Source: JACDAN01 sp035265935
GTDB taxonomy: Bacteria; Actinomycetota; Thermoleophilia; Gaiellales; Gaiellaceae
Length of the DNA: 7,353 nucleotides
Direction: 5' to 3'
NCBI GenBank assembly: GCA_035265935.1
Contig: DATFOC010000078.1
Location: forward strand, 1 to 7,353
Below the pieces are notes generated by a model that saw only the letters and a list, made by a program, of their open reading frames with translations, did not search any database and had not been told where the DNA came from. Positions 6,557-7,353 of the stretch are shown here, in pieces. Each line of letters opens with the position of its first letter. Positions within the stretch are counted from its first letter, which is position 1. The position numbers and the translations under genes are program-made.

Positions 6557-7353
6557 ATGAAACCCGTTACACAGAGCTGGTGGCGTGAGGGTGTCCTCTA
6601 CCAGGTCTACCCCCGGTCGTTCGCCGACGGGAACAGGGACGGCATCGGTGATCTTCCGGGTCTGACCGCAAAGCTCGACTACCTCGAGTGGCTCGGCGTC
6701 GATGGAATCTGGCTGAATTCGATCCACCCGTCGCCGAACGTCGACTGGGGCTACGACGTCGCCGACTATCTGGGCGTCCACCCGGATCTCGGCTCGCTCT
6801 CGGACGTCGAGCGGCTTGTCGAAGAGGCCGGTCGACGCGGAATCCGTGTGCTCCTCGACCTCGTTCCAAACCACACGTCCAACCGCCATCCATGGTTCCG
6901 CGAGCGGCCTGACTTCTACGTCTGGGCGGCCGAGATACCGAACAACTGGCGGGCGACCTTCGGTGGCGGCTCCGCTTGGACGCTCGACCTGGAACGGGGG
7001 CGGTACTACCTGCACAACTTCGCGCGCGAGCAACCCGATCTCGACTGGTGGAACCCCGAGGTGCGAGCCGAGTTCGAGCGCATACTCCGCTTCTGGCTCG
7101 ACCGCGGCCTCGCGGGCCTCCGGATCGACGTCTGTCACGCGCTGATCAAGGACCGGGAGCTGAGCGACGATCCGCCCGCGACCGAGGACGACGACCCGGA
7201 TACGCGCGCACACGGCCTCCGGCGTGTCTATTCGATGAACCGTCCGGAGACGCACGAGATCCTGCGGGACTGGCGCCGTGTCGCCGATGCGTACGAGCCC
7301 CGGCGTGTGCTCCTCGGCGAGGCCTACGTCCTCGACACCCCCGCCTGGGCGAG
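6557..7353 (+). CDS. GH13 alpha-glucosidase/alpha-amylase family enzyme, N-terminal 265 residues, cut by the window end
   Basis: The frame begins at ATG 6557 and stays open to the window end, so the C-terminal part is missing. The fragment carries the N-terminal half of the (beta/alpha)8 catalytic barrel of an oligosaccharide-cleaving GH13 enzyme. The opening WWREGVLYQVYPRSF (8-22) is followed by the metal-binding loop DGNRDGIGD with D24, N26, D28, I30 and D32. Next come PSPNVDWGYDVADY (58-71), conserved region I DLVPNH (101-106), region II GLRIDVCHA (187-195, nucleophile D191, R189) and region III LLGEAY (252-257, acid/base E255). IKDRELSDDPPATEDD (197-212) is typical of actinobacterial alpha-glucosidase-like members. 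There is no signal peptide, so it probably acts in the cytoplasm on imported sugars, consistent with the divergent MalK-type ATPase gene. No clear Shine-Dalgarno sequence precedes it. Linkage specificity (alpha-1,4, alpha-1,6, sucrose or trehalose) cannot be decided from this part. Confidence 0.94.
   Translation, partial: MKPVTQSWWREGVLYQVYPRSFADGNRDGIGDLPGLTAKLDYLEWLGVDGIWLNSIHPSPNVDWGYDVADYLGVHPDLGSLSDVERLVEEAGRRGIRVLLDLVPNHTSNRHPWFRERPDFYVWAAEIPNNWRATFGGGSAWTLDLERGRYYLHNFAREQPDLDWWNPEVRAEFERILRFWLDRGLAGLRIDVCHALIKDRELSDDPPATEDDDPDTRAHGLRRVYSMNRPETHEILRDWRRVADAYEPRRVLLGEAYVLDTPAWA
6558..6571. promoter_or_regulatory. Cre-like near-palindrome, candidate LacI-family operator
   Basis: TGAAACCCGTTACA is an inverted repeat with arms TGAAAC and GTTACA, five of six positions pairing. 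It matches the Gram-positive cre pattern TGWNANCGNTNWCA at all but one fixed position (C in place of the central G). It overlaps the GH13 start codon and would lie at about -14 to -27 of the candidate promoter of the divergent ATPase gene, a standard position for repression. The overlapping codons AAA, GTT and ACA are unusual in this GC-rich sequence, which suggests constraint at the DNA level. No LacI regulator is encoded in the window. Confidence 0.42.

Noticed and set aside
6554..7255. 233-codon minus-strand open frame opposite the GH13 gene
   Set aside because: The GH13 frame on the + strand has all expected conserved regions and the minus frame has none.

Overview
The window reads as an ordinary piece of chromosome from a very GC-rich bacterium, most likely an actinobacterium. 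The codon third positions are almost all G or C, most starts are GTG or TTG, and neighbouring genes are packed with 4-base overlaps. The gene set (DUF2203, small MscS, PBP1A with an acidic/proline tail, PIG-V-like mannosyltransferase, CPBP protease, MalK-type ATPase, GH13 glucosidase) fits deep-branching Actinobacteria such as Thermoleophilia. That placement is inferred from family resemblance and was not tested.

Layout. Bases 1-3449 hold a leftward cell-envelope gene string. In transcription order it is a DUF2203 protein, a small MscS-type channel, a class A penicillin-binding protein, and the N-terminus of a membrane glycosyltransferase-like protein that runs off the left edge. Gaps are 18 bp between the first two genes, a 4-base GTGA overlap between the next two, and about 50 bp before the last. 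Head to head with DUF2203, with essentially no intergenic space, is a rightward pair: a multi-spanning mannosyltransferase-family protein and a CPBP intramembrane protease, again joined by a GTGA overlap. This pair ends at 5318 against the convergent sugar-transporter ATPase gene. An imperfect hairpin at 5316-5339 contains both stop codons.

The right end is a divergent sugar-utilisation pair. A MalK/UgpC/MsiK-type ATPase (leftward, 5337-6515) and a GH13 alpha-glucosidase-like enzyme (rightward from 6557, cut by the window end) share about 41 bp of intergenic DNA. A near-palindrome resembling a LacI-family (cre-like) operator lies on the GH13 start codon, just upstream of a possible -10 element for the ATPase gene. 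The ATPase would energise oligosaccharide import by separately encoded permease and binding proteins, and the GH13 enzyme would hydrolyse the imported sugar.

No RNA genes, insertion sequences, CRISPR arrays, phage genes or defence genes were seen. No stretch over 300 bp lacks a gene. I found no evidence for a new multi-gene system. The best leads are the cre-like operator, the missing canonical start codon of the mannosyltransferase gene in its head-to-head arrangement, and the translationally coupled mechanosensitive channel/PBP pair.
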